From positions 62,144,617 through 62,208,616 of the forward strand of contig OY997588.1 of assembly GCA_963921825.1 (NCBI GenBank): 64,000 nt of DNA. The letters are read 5' to 3'. This DNA is from Erodium maritimum (lineage: Eukaryota; Streptophyta; Magnoliopsida; Geraniales; Geraniaceae). Shown here one piece after another: positions 1 through 11,418 of this stretch. The notes under the pieces were generated by a model that saw only the letters and a program-made list of their open reading frames with translations, had not been told where the DNA came from and made no database searches. Both the position numbers and the translations under genes were made by a program. Each line of letters starts with the position of its first letter. Within the stretch, counting starts at the first letter, position 1.

Positions 1-240
1 GTAGGTTAAGTAAACTTACCGTGCGATAGGAATCACATGTGGGCACCTGGTTGTGCCCGTAGGTTGAGTGAACTGATTGTGTTTGTGTGTGGCCATGTGT
101 GCCTGTGGGGTGTTGAGCCCATATTGTTGTTGACTGACTTGCTGAGTGGTAGTTAGTCGTTATGTTATATTTTGCTATTTGCGGAGTGTTGTGTGATTTT
201 TGGTTGTGATTGTGATTGTTCTGGTGTTACCTGATTAAGC

Positions 241-600
241 TATGCCCGAGAGGTGTGTCGTACCTTCCGATGCGCGACCGGTAAAGTGCCGAGGGCTGTG
301 GTCCTCGTGAGGTGTGTCGTACCTTCCGGCGCGCGATTGGTAAAGTGCTGAGGCTTAAGATGTGGCCGAGAGGTGTGTCGTACCTTCCGATGCACGACCG
401 GTAAAGTGCCGAGGGCTGTGGTCCCCGTGAGGTGTGTCGTACCTTCCGGCGCGCGATTGGTAAAGTGATGAGGCTTGAGTTATGCCCGTGAGATGTGTCG
501 TACATTCCGATGCGCGATCGGTAAAGTGCCGAGGGCTGTGGTCCCCGTGAGGTGTGTCGTACCTTCCGGCGCGCGATAAGTAAAGTGTTGAGGCTTGTGG
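241..600. repeat. Dimeric tandem repeat, three 120-bp units of two 60-bp halves
   Basis: Units start at 241, 361 and 481. Each holds two related 60-bp halves built around GAGGTGTGTCGTACCTTCCG, one continuing with a GCGACCGGTAAAGTGCC type and the other with a GCGCGATTGGTAAAGTG type ending. The alternating A-B-A-B-A-B order shows that dimers were amplified, not single monomers. Short ORFs read through it are a by-product of the repeat. Confidence 0.9.
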
Positions 601-840
601 TTATGCAGTATGTGTGTTGATCCTTTGTGATCTTGCGTGCATTGTGTGTGTTGCTATTGTTGATATTGCGGGACTTTGTACTGTTTGTGTTTGTTTGTAG
701 AGGTCGTAAGTTCTGTGTTAAAGGGTGAGGTCTTAGGTTTGAGAATCATCAATAACCTACAATGGTGATACAACGCCTCTGTGTGAGGGTCTCACCATGG
801 AGAGGGGTTAGGGTTGATGCGCTGCGGCGCAGTACGAACT

Positions 841-1072
841 AGGTTTCCCCTACGTGAACGGGTTGTTCGAGGTTTCCCTCACGTGAACGGGTGGTTTGAG
901 GTTTCCCTCACGTGAGCGGGTTGTTTGAGGTTTCCCTCACGTGAACGGGTGGTTTGAGGTTTCCCTCACGTGAACGGGTTGTTTGAGGTTTCCCTCACGT
1001 GAATGGGTGGTTTGAGGTTTCCCTCACGTGAGTGGGTTGTTTGAGGTTTCCCCTATGTGATAGGATAATTGG
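841..1072. repeat. 29-bp tandem repeat carrying CACGTG
   Basis: Units begin at 841, 870, 899, 928, 957, 986 and 1015, with a diverged copy at 1044. Consensus runs AGGTTTCCCTCACGTGAACG then GGTGGTTTG. Six consecutive units contain the palindrome CACGTG (G-box core) at exact 29-bp spacing; the first and last have TACGTG and TATGTG. Confidence 0.9.
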
Positions 1073-2017
1073 GGTATTGATGTTGTGAGCAATAGTGATT
1101 TACTTAGTTGAGAATATGATCCCCGTTTTGAGGTTTCCCCTACGTGATCGGGTAATTGGGGTGTTGTTATGGTGAGAAATAGTGTTTGCTTAGTTGAGAA
1201 TATGATCCCCATTCGAGTTTTCCCTTACGTGAGCGAGTATTTGAGGTATTGATATCGTGATCAGTTGTGACGGTTTGGTATCAGGTTTTGAGGTAGTTGT
1301 TTGCCCTGTTTAGATTGGTAAGTTGTTGATACTTTACTAGTATGCCATAATCGAACGGGTATCCGTGGAGGTGAGCGGAACGCTCATCCCCTTTACTACT
1401 TTTCTCGCAGGCCTCTGAGGGAGGGACGAGTAGCGAATACTGGTTTGGTTGCGGAAAGTTACAATTAAATGCACATAGGATCGTGTGAGGGCCGTGCTTT
1501 ACCTTGTCGGCGTGACTAATGGGATGGTTGTTCGGTCTCTGATTTGGGGTCTCCATCACGTGCACGGGTTTTAGGTGGTTGGGGAAATTGGCAGTGATTT
1601 GTGTGACAGTCGGGTTTAATATGTGATTTGGGGTAGTGGTCCCTGTGTTATTGTTTGTTGCCGGTGTTCCCAGCATTTCTGCTGTATGCCGTAGTCAGTC
1701 TGGTGTCCGTGGTGGTGAGCGAAACGCTCACCCCTTGCTGCTTTTCCTATAGGCACTGTTCGCGAGGCGGACTAGGAGGATCTCTCGAGGCTTGAAGAGC
1801 TGGGAGCGAGAGTCCGGGTTGTCGGGGTTGTCTAGCGACGTACACTCGTGTTTTAGTGTTCTTTCGTTTTTTAAATTAAAATTCAGTTTGTAAAAATATT
1901 GTTTGGATTAATAAAAGTGGTGCTTTTAAAGCGGTTTATTAAACTAATTGAGACTTTGTTTTACTTGATTCACCGTTCGCGTTCCGGGTTCGGTTATGCT
2001 GAATTCGGGGCGTGACA

Positions 2018-2141
2018 GTATCGATGACATCACTTGATCCTCTATTGCTTTTTCCGTTGCCTCCACAAGCCTATCCATCGCTTTGTCTATTTCTTCTTCT
2101 CTCATTTGCTTCATTTCCTCTAGCGTTGGAAAATTCGCCAT
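2018..2141 (-). pseudogene. First-exon-like ORF truncated by the gypsy LTR
   Basis: Minus-strand ATG at 2141 opens a charged, helix-prone peptide beginning MANFPTLEEMKQMREEEIDK, rich in E/K/R/M with no obvious domain. The frame runs straight into the end of the gypsy LTR at 2017, so the natural C-terminus is missing. A TATAAATT motif lies 106-113 bp upstream, with a CT-rich leader between, which looks like a plant pol II promoter and 5' UTR. Plant transposase genes of the PIF/Harbinger group can have acidic helical N-termini of this kind, but I cannot prove that here; a host gene start is equally possible. Confidence 0.4.
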
Positions 2142-2246
2142 CGAAAAAAATAGAACTAGGAAAAAAACGAGAGAATTTGGAGAGGAATAGAGGAAAAAGG
2201 AGCTTGAAACAAGTGAGGGAGTGAAATTTTGGTTGGGGTTGTTTTG

Positions 2247-2254
2247 AATTTATA
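2247..2254 (-). promoter_or_regulatory. TATA box (TATAAATT) upstream of the truncated ORF
   Basis: Read on the minus strand, CTTTTC precedes TATAAATT. The ATG at 2141 lies about 106 bp downstream across a pyrimidine-rich leader. Position and composition fit a plant core promoter. Confidence 0.4.
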
Positions 2255-2475
2255 GAAAAGTGTTGGGGTGTTGGGATTCGGCGCCGACACGTGTCGCCTG
2301 CGGAGTGGCCAACCGACTAGCTGTTGGCGCCTGGCACGACGCGTCGCGTCGTTGTAGGAATCAACCACGACCCCCTGAAACGCCCCCTGACACGACCGCG
2401 TGACATGACGAGCCGTGCCAGCGAGTCCTGTCAGCGCTGTGCCTGCGCCAGCCATGACCCCCCTGCCACGACGCG
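2255..2475. repeat. GC-rich region with short inverted repeats
   Basis: Locally GC-rich sequence with many short palindromic words (GACACGTGTC, GACGCGTCGCGTC, repeated CACGAC/GTCGTG). The style resembles palindrome arrays found in LTRs elsewhere in this window, so it may be old LTR or leader sequence. No gene seen. Confidence 0.4.
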
Positions 2476-3546
2476 TTGGAGGTGTTCTTAGAAACAGATC
2501 AACACCAAATGGCCTCCATAGAATCCGTTGTTACTTCTGACACCACTTCCTCTACTACATCCACACCCTTTAACCCAACTTACTCAGTTATGAATGCCAT
2601 CAACTTTGTTCCTCTCAAACTCACTCTTAATGAACCCTATTACAAGCAATGGCGAAAAATGTTTCGCAAACTATGTGCAATTCATCGAACCCTCCTCATA
2701 TCGTTGATTCTCCTCCAACAACAACGTATATCTTATGATTACGCCTTGATGCTCTTTTCGTCACCTGGCTCTATGAAACAGTGCTCTTAGACTTTCTCTC
2801 TGATGTTTTCGAACCGGATGTAATTGCTTTTGAAATGTTGTACTCCATAAAATCTCTGTTTTGAAACAACAAGATGGACAGAGCATTGCAATTGCAACAA
2901 CAATTTCGCTCTTTTTGCAAAAGATCTCTATCAATTTCAGAATATTGTTAAAAGCTGAAAGTTATGTTGGATTCCCTTGTTGATGTTGATCAGCCAATTT
3001 TCGACCAATGGTTGATTTTTCAGGCCTTACAAGGATTTTCTTAAGTCCTACAACAATACGACGGAGGTAATTCAACATCATAATCCATTTCCATTGTTTC
3101 TTAATGTTCGATCCATGTTGTTGCTTGCTGAAAACAGGCATGGCCAAATTCCTGATTCAAGTTCTGTACTTTATGCCTTAAACTCCCCGACCCAATTTTA
3201 TCCGAATCCATACCCAAGCAATAATACCAATGGCAGAGGCAGGTTCAAGGGAAGAGGTCGCAGCTCTGGCAACTTCATTCACATGTTTCACTCTCCTGCT
3301 TTTGCTGCTTTTGCATATGGTCTCCTCGGCGCAGCTCCTCCCCATCACATCTCATACCCACTACAACAAAAAAATAGTCAGGCACACTGCCCACCTCCCT
3401 TCCCTGTACCGGACAACACACAACCCTTAACAACGTTCATGGCCTCCGTCTCGCTTCAGCACCGTGAGCTTCAAGATCTCCAAAAAGGTTTTTGATGCTG
3501 CAACAACAAATGCAACCATTTATTTCCTCTCTTGGGCCGCATCTCC
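2476..3546 (+). pseudogene. Ty1/copia gag remnant
   Basis: Two broken plus-strand reading frames. The first (2476-2790) contains VPLKLTLNEPYYKQWRKMF, which matches the N-terminal copia Gag signature (proline/lysine-leucine-x-(6)-Y-x2-W). The second (3094-3495) has an N/P-rich stretch then GRGRFKGRGRSSGN, a Gly/Arg-rich segment typical of the C-terminal part of the same Gag type. The two are separated by frameshifts and stops. LTR A of copia element 1 begins directly after at 3547, so the younger element appears to have landed in this older one. The gag sequence is not from element 1, which lies on the other strand with a different gag. Confidence 0.65.
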
Positions 3547-5234
3547 TGTTGGGTCTCGAGGTAAGGTTGGAGATGAACCAACTCGCAGCGGAAAATCAAT
3601 GAAAACCAAGAGACAATTAGAACCATGAAACAACTAACAAAGAATGGATTAACAAGAGAAAAATTCAGCACTAGTTCTTACCAAAACAAGAACACCGGTT
3701 AACGAATGATTGGCTTGAGTCTCCAAGACGCCTACGTATCCACATGGGAATCAAAGCCACGTAGTTCTTCTCTTTGAGGACTCAAGAACACAAAAATGGA
3801 GGAGGAAACTAGCCAAACCCGAAATGGCCATGGAAGAGGGAGAGAAAATGTGTTTCCTATTCTTGTCTTGTGTTTGTTATGTTGAAAAAAGATGACTTAA
3901 ACATAACAAAACCCATACTTGTCCAACTAAAGGCATGGGACAAGTATGGTGTCAAGTAAGGTGTAAATAGGACAAAGTATGGCAAGACAAGATTGGGTTA
4001 GGTGGTGAATCACCAACACCTTAATCCTTGTCTTGCTTACTTAGTACTAATTAATCAAGACTTGATTAATTAGTTCCATGGGCCTTGGTTGCATGGGCCT
4101 TTCATGGGCCTCTTGGAACATGGCCCGTGGCCATTTCCAACGAGGTCCCGTGATTCGCTCATCACCTCCATGCCTTCCATACCGGAAATGTCCAACATTA
4201 TCCGACGCGATCAATCCCAAGACTCCAAGCCTTGTCTCGATCCGTAAAGTCCTATTCACTTACGGGCACATGACCCAAAACCCAGTTTTGGTCATGTCCC
4301 GAGACAACTCCCTTTTGGCCATTCTCCATAAATGTGTCAATGAGTTTCATCCTCCGGTGTGACCCTTAGGTTTATGCATGTCAATAGATCAACGTAAAAT
4401 CCCATTTTACTTGATCCTATTTAAGTGGCAACTAACGAGACTTTAGTATTGCCTGACACTACATAACGAATCGACCCTGTCGATTCTAACCTTTCCGTCG
4501 TCCCTGTCTTTATCCTTTTATCTCCGATATCCTGATTGAGATAAGGCATAGAGCCGTCATCCTTATTATTCTCAATCACCGTTCCTTGATATGTGAGATG
4601 ACTGAAGATATGATACCCAATATCATGTGCATGGCCATGCTATTCTTTCAGTCACTCTCGATCAAGCGGCCGAGAACCGATATCTTTCCCATACCTTAGT
4701 ATGAGGGATAAATCCCTTAGCCGTCTTTCGTGTCACTCATGTAGCCCGTCCCCAAGCCAATCCTGGCCGTTATGGAAGCCCTGTTACGGACAACGTTAGG
4801 CTCAGGTCAAACTCAGTTGTTGACTACATAGCGATCACAAAGACTCCTTGGTCTAAGGATACATGACAAGCTACGACACTGAATATGTTCATGACTTAAT
4901 CTATGGCACATATTCAGGGCGGGTCGTCCAATATCATGTCCCACATGATATCTATGATCAGACTCCGGAATCCCATTCCAATGACTAACAGAACGTAAGC
5001 CATAAAGAGCCATCTTTCATACTAGTCGCTTCTAGTGAAGCTTTGTTGACTAGGGACCCATCGAGTGTGATCTATCTCGATCTATGGTTCTATTCGCATG
5101 GTGGGCATAGATCAGAGCACACATCGATATATTACTCCAACACATAAGTAATATAAAGCCGCTTTAATTTTATTGCTAACGATGATATATACATTTGGAC
5201 ATTTAGGATTGAACTACGGGCACTAAGACTAACA
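3547..5234 (-). repeat. Copia 3' LTR A, 1688 bp
   Basis: On the minus strand it begins TGTTAGTCTTAGTG and ends GAGACCCAACA, with TG..CA termini. A PPT (GGCAAGTGGGAGAT) adjoins its start, identifying it as the 3' LTR. It has exactly the same length as LTR E at 37026-38713. Confidence 0.92.
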
Positions 5235-5248
5235 ATCTCCCACTTGCC
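5235..5248 (-). other. Copia polypurine tract
   Basis: Minus-strand GGCAAGTGGGAGAT lies immediately 5' of the TGTTAG start of LTR A. This is the classical copia plus-strand primer sequence. Confidence 0.85.
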
Positions 5249-5385
5249 CTAGTTCCAATCTAAACTCCAATATGTCCCCATCGACTTTACATGTCTAACA
5301 TGTTCAGGCAGTGACACTGCCTTAGTCAAAGGGTTGGCTATGTTATCATCTGTTGCAATATCGGTTATCTTCACTTCACCTCAGT

Positions 5386-6809
5386 TCAGTATTTATTTGA
5401 TGAGGTGGATACGCCGCAGTACATGTTTGGATTTGTTATGCGATCTAGGCTTTTAGCTTGCGCAATGGCCCTTGTGTTGTCGCAAAATGGATTCACCGGA
5501 CTGGATGGGTTTTTAATTACACCCAGCCCTGCCATGAATTTCAAAATCCACATAGCCTCCTTAGCTGCCTCTGCAGCATCCATGTACTTGGCCTCTGTCG
5601 TAGATTCGGCAATGGTATCTTGCTTTACGCTTTCCCAGCTAAAGCTCTGCCATTCAGCGTAAACACATATCCTGATTGACTTCTAAAGTCATCTGGATTT
5701 GTCTTGGAAAACTAGCGTCTACTCATCCTTCGACGACTAGTTCAGCATCATCTTTCCCCCGGGTTAGAATGATGTCTACTGGTACAACATAAGGCTTACG
5801 AGACGTCTGGTCTCATACATGTCATGGCATATATGATCGATCCTGTCCCCAGGCGCATAGGATTCTCATCATCCTTTTCAGCTCATCAGGTGTCTTAGGA
5901 CACTGAGTCTTGCTGAGATGAATGCCATGACTAGTGGGTAAGAGTCCTTTCTCTGAATCGAGCATTAAGAACCTACTCAATGCCTTGTTCACATAGGTTC
6001 CCTGACTTAAATCCAAGACCCTCTTGGTGCGATCTCTACATATCTTAATCCTTAAGATATGAGAAGCATCACCTAAGTCCTTTATTGAAAAACACTTCCT
6101 CAACCAAGCTTTAGTCTCGTGCAAGGTTGGGATGTCGTTTTCAATGAGAACCAGAAAGGTAATATTGCTCCCACTAGCCTTCTTATAAACGCAAGATTCA
6201 TCCTCGTTCTTGATTAAGCCAAATCCAATTACAGCTTCATCAAAACGAAGGATCCAACTCCGAGAAGTTCGTTTCAATCCATAAATGGATTTCAACAACT
6301 TATAAATCTTTCCTTTATTCTTCGGATCGTCAAAACCTTTGGGCCGAGACATACAAACGTACTCAGTCAAATTTCCATTTAGGAAAGCGGTTTTGACATC
6401 CACTTGCCATATCTCGTAATTATGATACGCAGTTATGTCAAGAAGAATTTGGATCGATTTTGACCATAGCCACTAAGGAGAAGGTTTCCTCATAGTCAAT
6501 CCATTGGATCTGCCTATAACCTTTCGCCACCAGTTGAGCTTTGTAGGTCAGAGGGTTGCCGTCCATGTCCATCTTCACCTTGAAGATCCATTTGCATCCG
6601 ATGGTCCTCACACCATTGATGGGATCAACCGGTTCCCAGACTCGGTTGTCCGACATGGATTGCATTTCCTCCCTCATGGCTCCCAGCCATAACTCGGAGT
6701 TGGGCCCATCCACGACTTCCTGAAAGGTGGCTGGATCATCGTGATCCACCATGACTTCATTGTCACCTCCGGATACCATATCTTGGAGGTGGAAGATTGA
6801 TCCTTTCAA
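5386..6809 (-). pseudogene. Copia reverse transcriptase and RNase H remnant
   Basis: Three main fragments. 6809-6438 carries the RT N-terminus, with SELWLGAMREEMQSM and IGCKWIFKVK. 6403-5822 continues with MDVKTAFLNGNLTEYVCM and KIYKLLKSIYGLKR. 5583-5386 matches the RNase H part, with EAAKEAMWILKFMAGLG and a CDNTRAIAQAKS segment. The catalytic YVDD of the RT palm is replaced by a sequence around VLIENDIP, and frames are interrupted between the fragments, so it cannot make active enzyme. In life the protein copies the element's RNA into cDNA inside the virus-like particle. Confidence 0.88.
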
Positions 6810-6897
6810 ATCGCCTTGGACCTTCCAGAATTGTAACAGGAATTGGTTCTTACTCTACGACAATCTCTGGCTCCTTTCTACTGGGTTGCCAATTGGT

Positions 6898-8134
6898 TTA
6901 GACAGATCTGTACCATCCTGAATTTCTTCGAGATGCACAGTCCTCCCAATGACGTCTTTGGAAACAAAACTTCTTTTCCATAAAGACCCCACCCCAAGCG
7001 ACGAACACCATGTTCTCACTGGGATTGTAGAAATAGTATCCCCTTGTTTCTTTGGGATACCACACGAAGGTGCATATCTCAGATCTTGGTTCGAGCTTAG
7101 TCGAAACCAAATGTTTCACATAAGCCTCGCAACCACAAATCTTTAGGAAGGACAAAGCGGGCATCATCCCGTACCATTTTTAAAATGGTGTCCATTCCAC
7201 ACCATTCGTCGAAGCCCGATTCACTATGAATGCGGTCGTCTCTAGAGCAAAACCCCTAAAAGAGATTGGGAGATCAGTCCAACTAATCATGGAACAGACC
7301 ATTGTCTAACAATGTCCGATTTCTCCGTTTGGCTACACCTTTCAACTACAGTGACCTAGGAGGAGTCCATTTCAAAAGGATCCCATTCTCTTTTAGATGA
7401 TCTAATAACTCTGTGGTCAAGTATTTTCCACCTCGATCCAATCGAAGTACCTTAATACCTTTGTCGAGCTGGTTTTCTACTATAGTCTTAAACTCTTTGA
7501 ATTTATCAAAAGCTTCAGACTTATGTCTCACCGAATAGACATAACCATATTTACTGTAATCATCAGTAAATGTGATAAAGTAGCTAAAACCCCTCCTGGC
7601 AAGTGAACTTATTGGTCTACACACATTCGAGTGTATCAGCCCCAATAATTCACCCGCCCTTTCATCGCGATCGATAAAGGGCACTTTAGTCATTTTGCCC
7701 ATCAAACAAACCTTGCACCTATCGATCGAATGGAATTCGAATGAACCTGAAAGCCGGCACTTCTGAAGTGCTGATAGGCGCTTCTTGTTTATGCGACCCA
7801 AATGACAGTACCATAACAGAGTTAGGTTTAAATCGTTGGATTTAGACCTCTTGGTATTAACGGAATATATAGAACTTGAGGCATTGTTACCCATATCTAA
7901 TATGTACAATCCTCCAACCATGTCAGTACTGGTATAAAACATATCATTGCATAGAACATTGAAAACTCCATTTCCAATATTAACATTATATCCTTCCTTG
8001 TCAAACACGGATACAGATATAATATTCCTACTAAAAGTAGGTATGCAATATACATTATACAATACTAAGACAAGGCCTCTTGGCAAAGCAAGACTCATGG
8101 ATCCTACAGCAGTTGCCACAACTCTGAGGTCCAT
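6898..8134 (-). pseudogene. Copia integrase with GAG-pre-integrase domain, remnant
   Basis: 8134-7346 reads through the pre-integrase region (NVYCIPTFSRNIISVSVFDK), a zinc-binding segment (LLWYCHLGRINKKRLSALQK then CKVCLMGK) and the rve core (FITFTDDYSKYGYVY, EAFDKFKEFKTIVENQ, LRLDRGGKYLTTELLDHL). 7167-6898 adds the C-terminal piece with CGCEAYVK and FVWYPKETRGYYFYNPSE. The first histidine of the HHCC motif appears changed (LWYCHLGRI for the usual LWHxRLGH). A frameshift separates the two fragments. Normal role: inserts retrotransposon cDNA into chromosomes. Confidence 0.88.
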
Positions 8135-8763
8135 TTCGTGCTTTCCAAATCTCTCCTACTTTCAGCCACCATATATTAGTGCATGTGTGAGATTCAGTCA
8201 TGGTATCTAATACCCATGAATCTTTGGAAGTAGAGAGATGTAGCTCTATAGAGTTAATACCGAATGAAGGCACGATCCCACCGCCCTTCCTTAGATCATC
8301 CAGGTTTCCTGATGAAGGCGTAGTCCTACTGCCCTTCTTCAGATCATCCAGGCTATTTGATGAAGGCGCAGTCCCACTGCCCTTCTTCAGATCAGCCGTG
8401 AACTTCCTGTAATCCCGGTTCCAATGACCAGACTGTTGGCAGTAGAAGCAGACATTCTCAGGTGTCTCATCTTTCCTGCCAAGTGCGCATGGGCCCAGCC
8501 CTTGCCACTTCCAATTCCCTTGTTGACCATCAGAATATCCTTGGATCCCAGATCCCTGAGATATTCTTCTCAGCAGCTGATGACACTTCATGTAACTCTG
8601 ATATGGTCTTAGAGACAGCCTTGTCAAGGACATATTCTTTGCGTTCAGACTTGAGGACTATCCTCAAAATTCTGTACCAGTCCAAATAGTTTGTCCTATT
8701 TAGCTTGACCCTGTCAAGAATGGTTTTTAATGACAAACTATTAATGTTCGCTGAATTTGCCAT
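8055..8763 (-). pseudogene. Copia gag and protease remnant
   Basis: The N-terminal fragment from 8763 (ATG) includes KTILDRVKLNRTNYLDWYRI, the copia Gag signature, and KSERKEYVLDK. After a frameshift the second fragment holds a zinc knuckle, CFYCQQSGHWNRDYRK, in which the last cysteine of CX2CX4HX4C is tyrosine. A threefold reiterated DDLKKGSGTTPSS-like linker follows. The protease active-site region reads SWVLDTMTESHTC where a DTG-S-x-H-C pattern is expected. Gag would form the capsid and the protease would process the polyprotein; both are disabled here. Confidence 0.85.
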
Positions 8764-8769
8764 TTGATC

Positions 8770-10306
8770 TACAACAGATAAAATTCAATCAGTAAACTGA
8801 ATAAATTTTATGAAGATCAAGCTTAAACACCAACAATCGATTCTAAACCTTTAGAATCTGAAACCAAGATCCTTGATTCACTCGATTAAGCTGAACTAAT
8901 GCTCACCACTTAATCGAGCTATGTAGGTAGGACTCCATCCAATCACATCCAATGTGACTCTTGGCTAGGGTATGCACTTATGTACACGGCTTACCCTATC
9001 TGTTACCCTAGCTCAACCTCAGGCTGAGAATCGTAGTCGGGTCCACCAATTTTCAACTATGGCCCGTCACTATGTAAGTGCTCCGCTAATGCGCACGACA
9101 CCCACATATGTCGTCCAAACCTACTACCCCGCTTTCCCATGGATGCTCCGCTAATGCGCACGACACCCATAGGACGGGGAGGTAGTAAGGTGTTGATAAT
9201 TGGGAGGTATCGGACATGACCCGCTTTTACTTGTCCGGTTGTGTTTAAAACTTTGGCACATCCTAGATGCGATGAGCACATCAACTACATTCCAAATGCA
9301 ATGATGCCTCAAATTACATCCAATGTAATTCTTCCTTCGAACCCGTCACCTACATCCAATGTAATGACGATTCTAAGGGCTCACACACAAGGATTAAAAT
9401 TCCAATTTTATCTTTGCATGTGAGGTGATATGCTCGGTAAATAAAGTTAAGCATGCAATTCTAAAACACATAGAATTAATCATGCATAAACTAAACCAAG
9501 CATAAAGCGATAAATGTGCACATAATAGCCCCCTAAACTAACTCCCACTAGCTTCTTGAGCTCCACCGACTCCAAGCCGATGCCAACACCCGAAAAGCCA
9601 CCAAATGACCTTTTCGCCCTTTCTTCGTCTTGAGTAAAATATTACAATTTAATACACGACTCGCAGGTCGGGAATAAATAAATATTACAAACAAGTGGTT
9701 CGACGACCACACCTTGAAAGAATAATTACACGTTACCTCTAACGGCTCGCAGGCCGTGAAAAGCGATAAATAATTAAATTGAGCTCGGGGCTATTATGTG
9801 CACCATGCCAACATCACATCACACATCGTGTTATCAAACAAGAATGTTATCAAACATCATGTGATTTTCCGGTTTTAATTAATAGCCAAGTTTCGAAAAT
9901 TTTTGATGCTCGGTTTATCGAAACCGTTCAAAAATGAAACTTTTGAACATTTGATCTTCGAGTTCGTCATGACGGTTCCAAACTCGTCATAACTAACAAA
10001 ACGGTTTAGCCTTGGCATATCAACCATCCAATGGTCATGCTTGGCCTAGCTCCGTCCAACGGAGCCCCGTTCGGTCCCGGTTTCGGCTCCCCGAGAGTCC
10101 CGCTCCCGAGACCCGAAAAATCAAATTTTTTTCAAAATTTCCAGATTTGAAATAATTTTCAAAAATTCATTTTACATGCATTAAATCCATAAACAATAAT
10201 TTAAAACATGTTATCAAACAATTTAGCAAAACAACATGCCAAAAACGAAACTTTCAAGCAAAACCGAAACTTTGAACACCGTCTTGTGAATCCCGAAGGT
10301 AGCACG
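8770..10306 (-). other. Copia leader/internal untranslated region
   Basis: Between gag and PBS, without credible coding. It includes a repeated TGCTCCGCTAATGCGCACGACACCCA unit (seen twice at 9078-9172; three times in the sister element at 35719-35873, given here in part only as TGCTCCGCTAATGCGCACGA). About 1.25 kb of it recurs nearly unchanged at 35716-37012. Confidence 0.7.
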
Positions 10307-10319
10307 GCTCTGATACCAC
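10307..10319 (-). other. Primer binding site, tRNA-iMet type
   Basis: Minus-strand GTGGTATCAGAGC directly follows the CAACA end of LTR B. It is the standard copia PBS complementary to the initiator methionine tRNA 3' end. Confidence 0.93.
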
Positions 10320-11418
10320 TGTTGGGTCTCGAGGTAAGGTTGGAGATGAACCAACTCGCAGCGGAAAATCAATGAAAACCAAGAGACAATTAGAACCATG
10401 AAACAACTAACAAAGAATGGATTAACAAGAGAAAAATTCAGCACTAGTTCTTACCAAAACAAGAACACCGGTTAACGAATGATTGGCTTGAGTCTCCAAG
10501 ACGCCTACGTATCCACATGGGAATCAAAGCCACGTAGTTCTTCTCTTTGAGGACTCAAGAACACAAAAATGGAGGAGGAAACTAGCCAAACCCGAAATGG
10601 CCATGGAAGAGGGAGAGAAAATGTGTTTCCTATTCTTGTCTTGTGTTTGTTATGTTGAAAAAAGATGACTTAAACATAACAAAACCCATACTTGTCCAAC
10701 TAAAGGCATGGGACAAGTATGGTGTCAAGTAAGGTGTAAATAGGACAAAGTATGGCAAGACAAGATTGGGTTAGGTGGTGAATCACCAACACCTTAATCC
10801 TTGTCTTGCTTACTTAGTACTAATTAATCAAGACTTGATTAATTAGTTCCATGGGCCTTGGTTGCATGGGCCTTTCATGGGCCTCTTGGAACATGGCCCG
10901 TGGCCATTTCCAACGAGGTCCCGTGATTCGCTCATCACCTCCATGCCTTCCATACCGGAAATGTCCAACATTATCCGACGCGATCAATCCCAAGACTCCA
11001 AGCCTTGTCTCGATCCGTAAAGTCCTATTCACTTACGGGCACATGACCCAAAACCCAGTTTTGGTCATGTCCCGAGACAACTCCCTTTTGGCCATTCTCC
11101 ATAAATGTGTCAATGAGTTTCATCCTCCGGTGTGACCCTTAGGTTTATGCATGTCAATAGATCAACGTAAAATCCCATTTTACTTGATCCTATTTAAGTG
11201 GCAACTAACGAGACTTTAGTATTGCCTGACACTACATAACGAATCGACCCTGTCGATTATAACCTTTCCGTCGTCCCTGTCTTTATCCTTTTATCTCCGG
11301 TATCCTGATTGAGATAAGGCATAGAGCCGTCATCCTTATTATTCTCAATCACCGTTCCTTGATATGTGAGATGACTGAAGATATGATACCCAATATCATG
11401 TGCATGGCCATGCTATTC
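10320..11418 (-). repeat. Copia 5' LTR B, truncated
   Basis: Matches LTR A from its terminal CCCAACA inward for about 1.1 kb, then breaks inside GCTATTC at 11418 and jumps to leader sequence of a related copia copy. The first about 590 bp of the LTR (minus-strand 5' part) is therefore missing. Confidence 0.9.

Larger units (their letters stand above)
1..2017 (+). mobile_element. Tekay-like Ty3/gypsy LTR, 5' end outside the window
   Basis: Noncoding sequence ending in GGGGCGTGACA at 2017. It is alignable by eye, in reverse orientation, with the LTR-like block at 14276-15650: shared blocks include GTGAGCG.AACGCTCA, CCGGGTTCGGTT and the GGTTAAGTAA start. No PBS follows 2017, so it is a 3' or solo LTR lying on the plus strand. 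It contains two tandem-repeat arrays. Family assignment rests on the pol genes next to the related LTR at 17013-19954. Confidence 0.7.
3547..11418 (-). mobile_element. Ty1/copia retrotransposon, element 1 (defective)
   Basis: In minus-strand order: truncated 5' LTR B (11418-10320), tRNA-iMet PBS (10319-10307), about 1.5 kb untranslated leader, gag and protease remnants, integrase, reverse transcriptase and RNase H, PPT (5248-5235), and complete 3' LTR A (5234-3547). Gene order PR-IN-RT-RH is diagnostic for Ty1/copia. The coding region is broken in many places. LTR A and LTR B differ by only a couple of substitutions by eye over about 1.1 kb, so insertion was recent. No target-site duplication can be confirmed because LTR B breaks off at 11418 into another copia piece. 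Confidence 0.9.

Noticed and set aside
241-1072. CRISPR-like direct repeats
   Set aside because: Units are contiguous without unique spacers and lie in a plant LTR.
1281-1676. 131-residue minus-strand ORF
   Set aside because: Lies within the LTR, low-complexity, no domain; chance frame.
4078-4362. 94-residue ORF repeated at 10851, 35224 and 37557
   Set aside because: Sits inside each copia LTR and repeats only because the LTR does.
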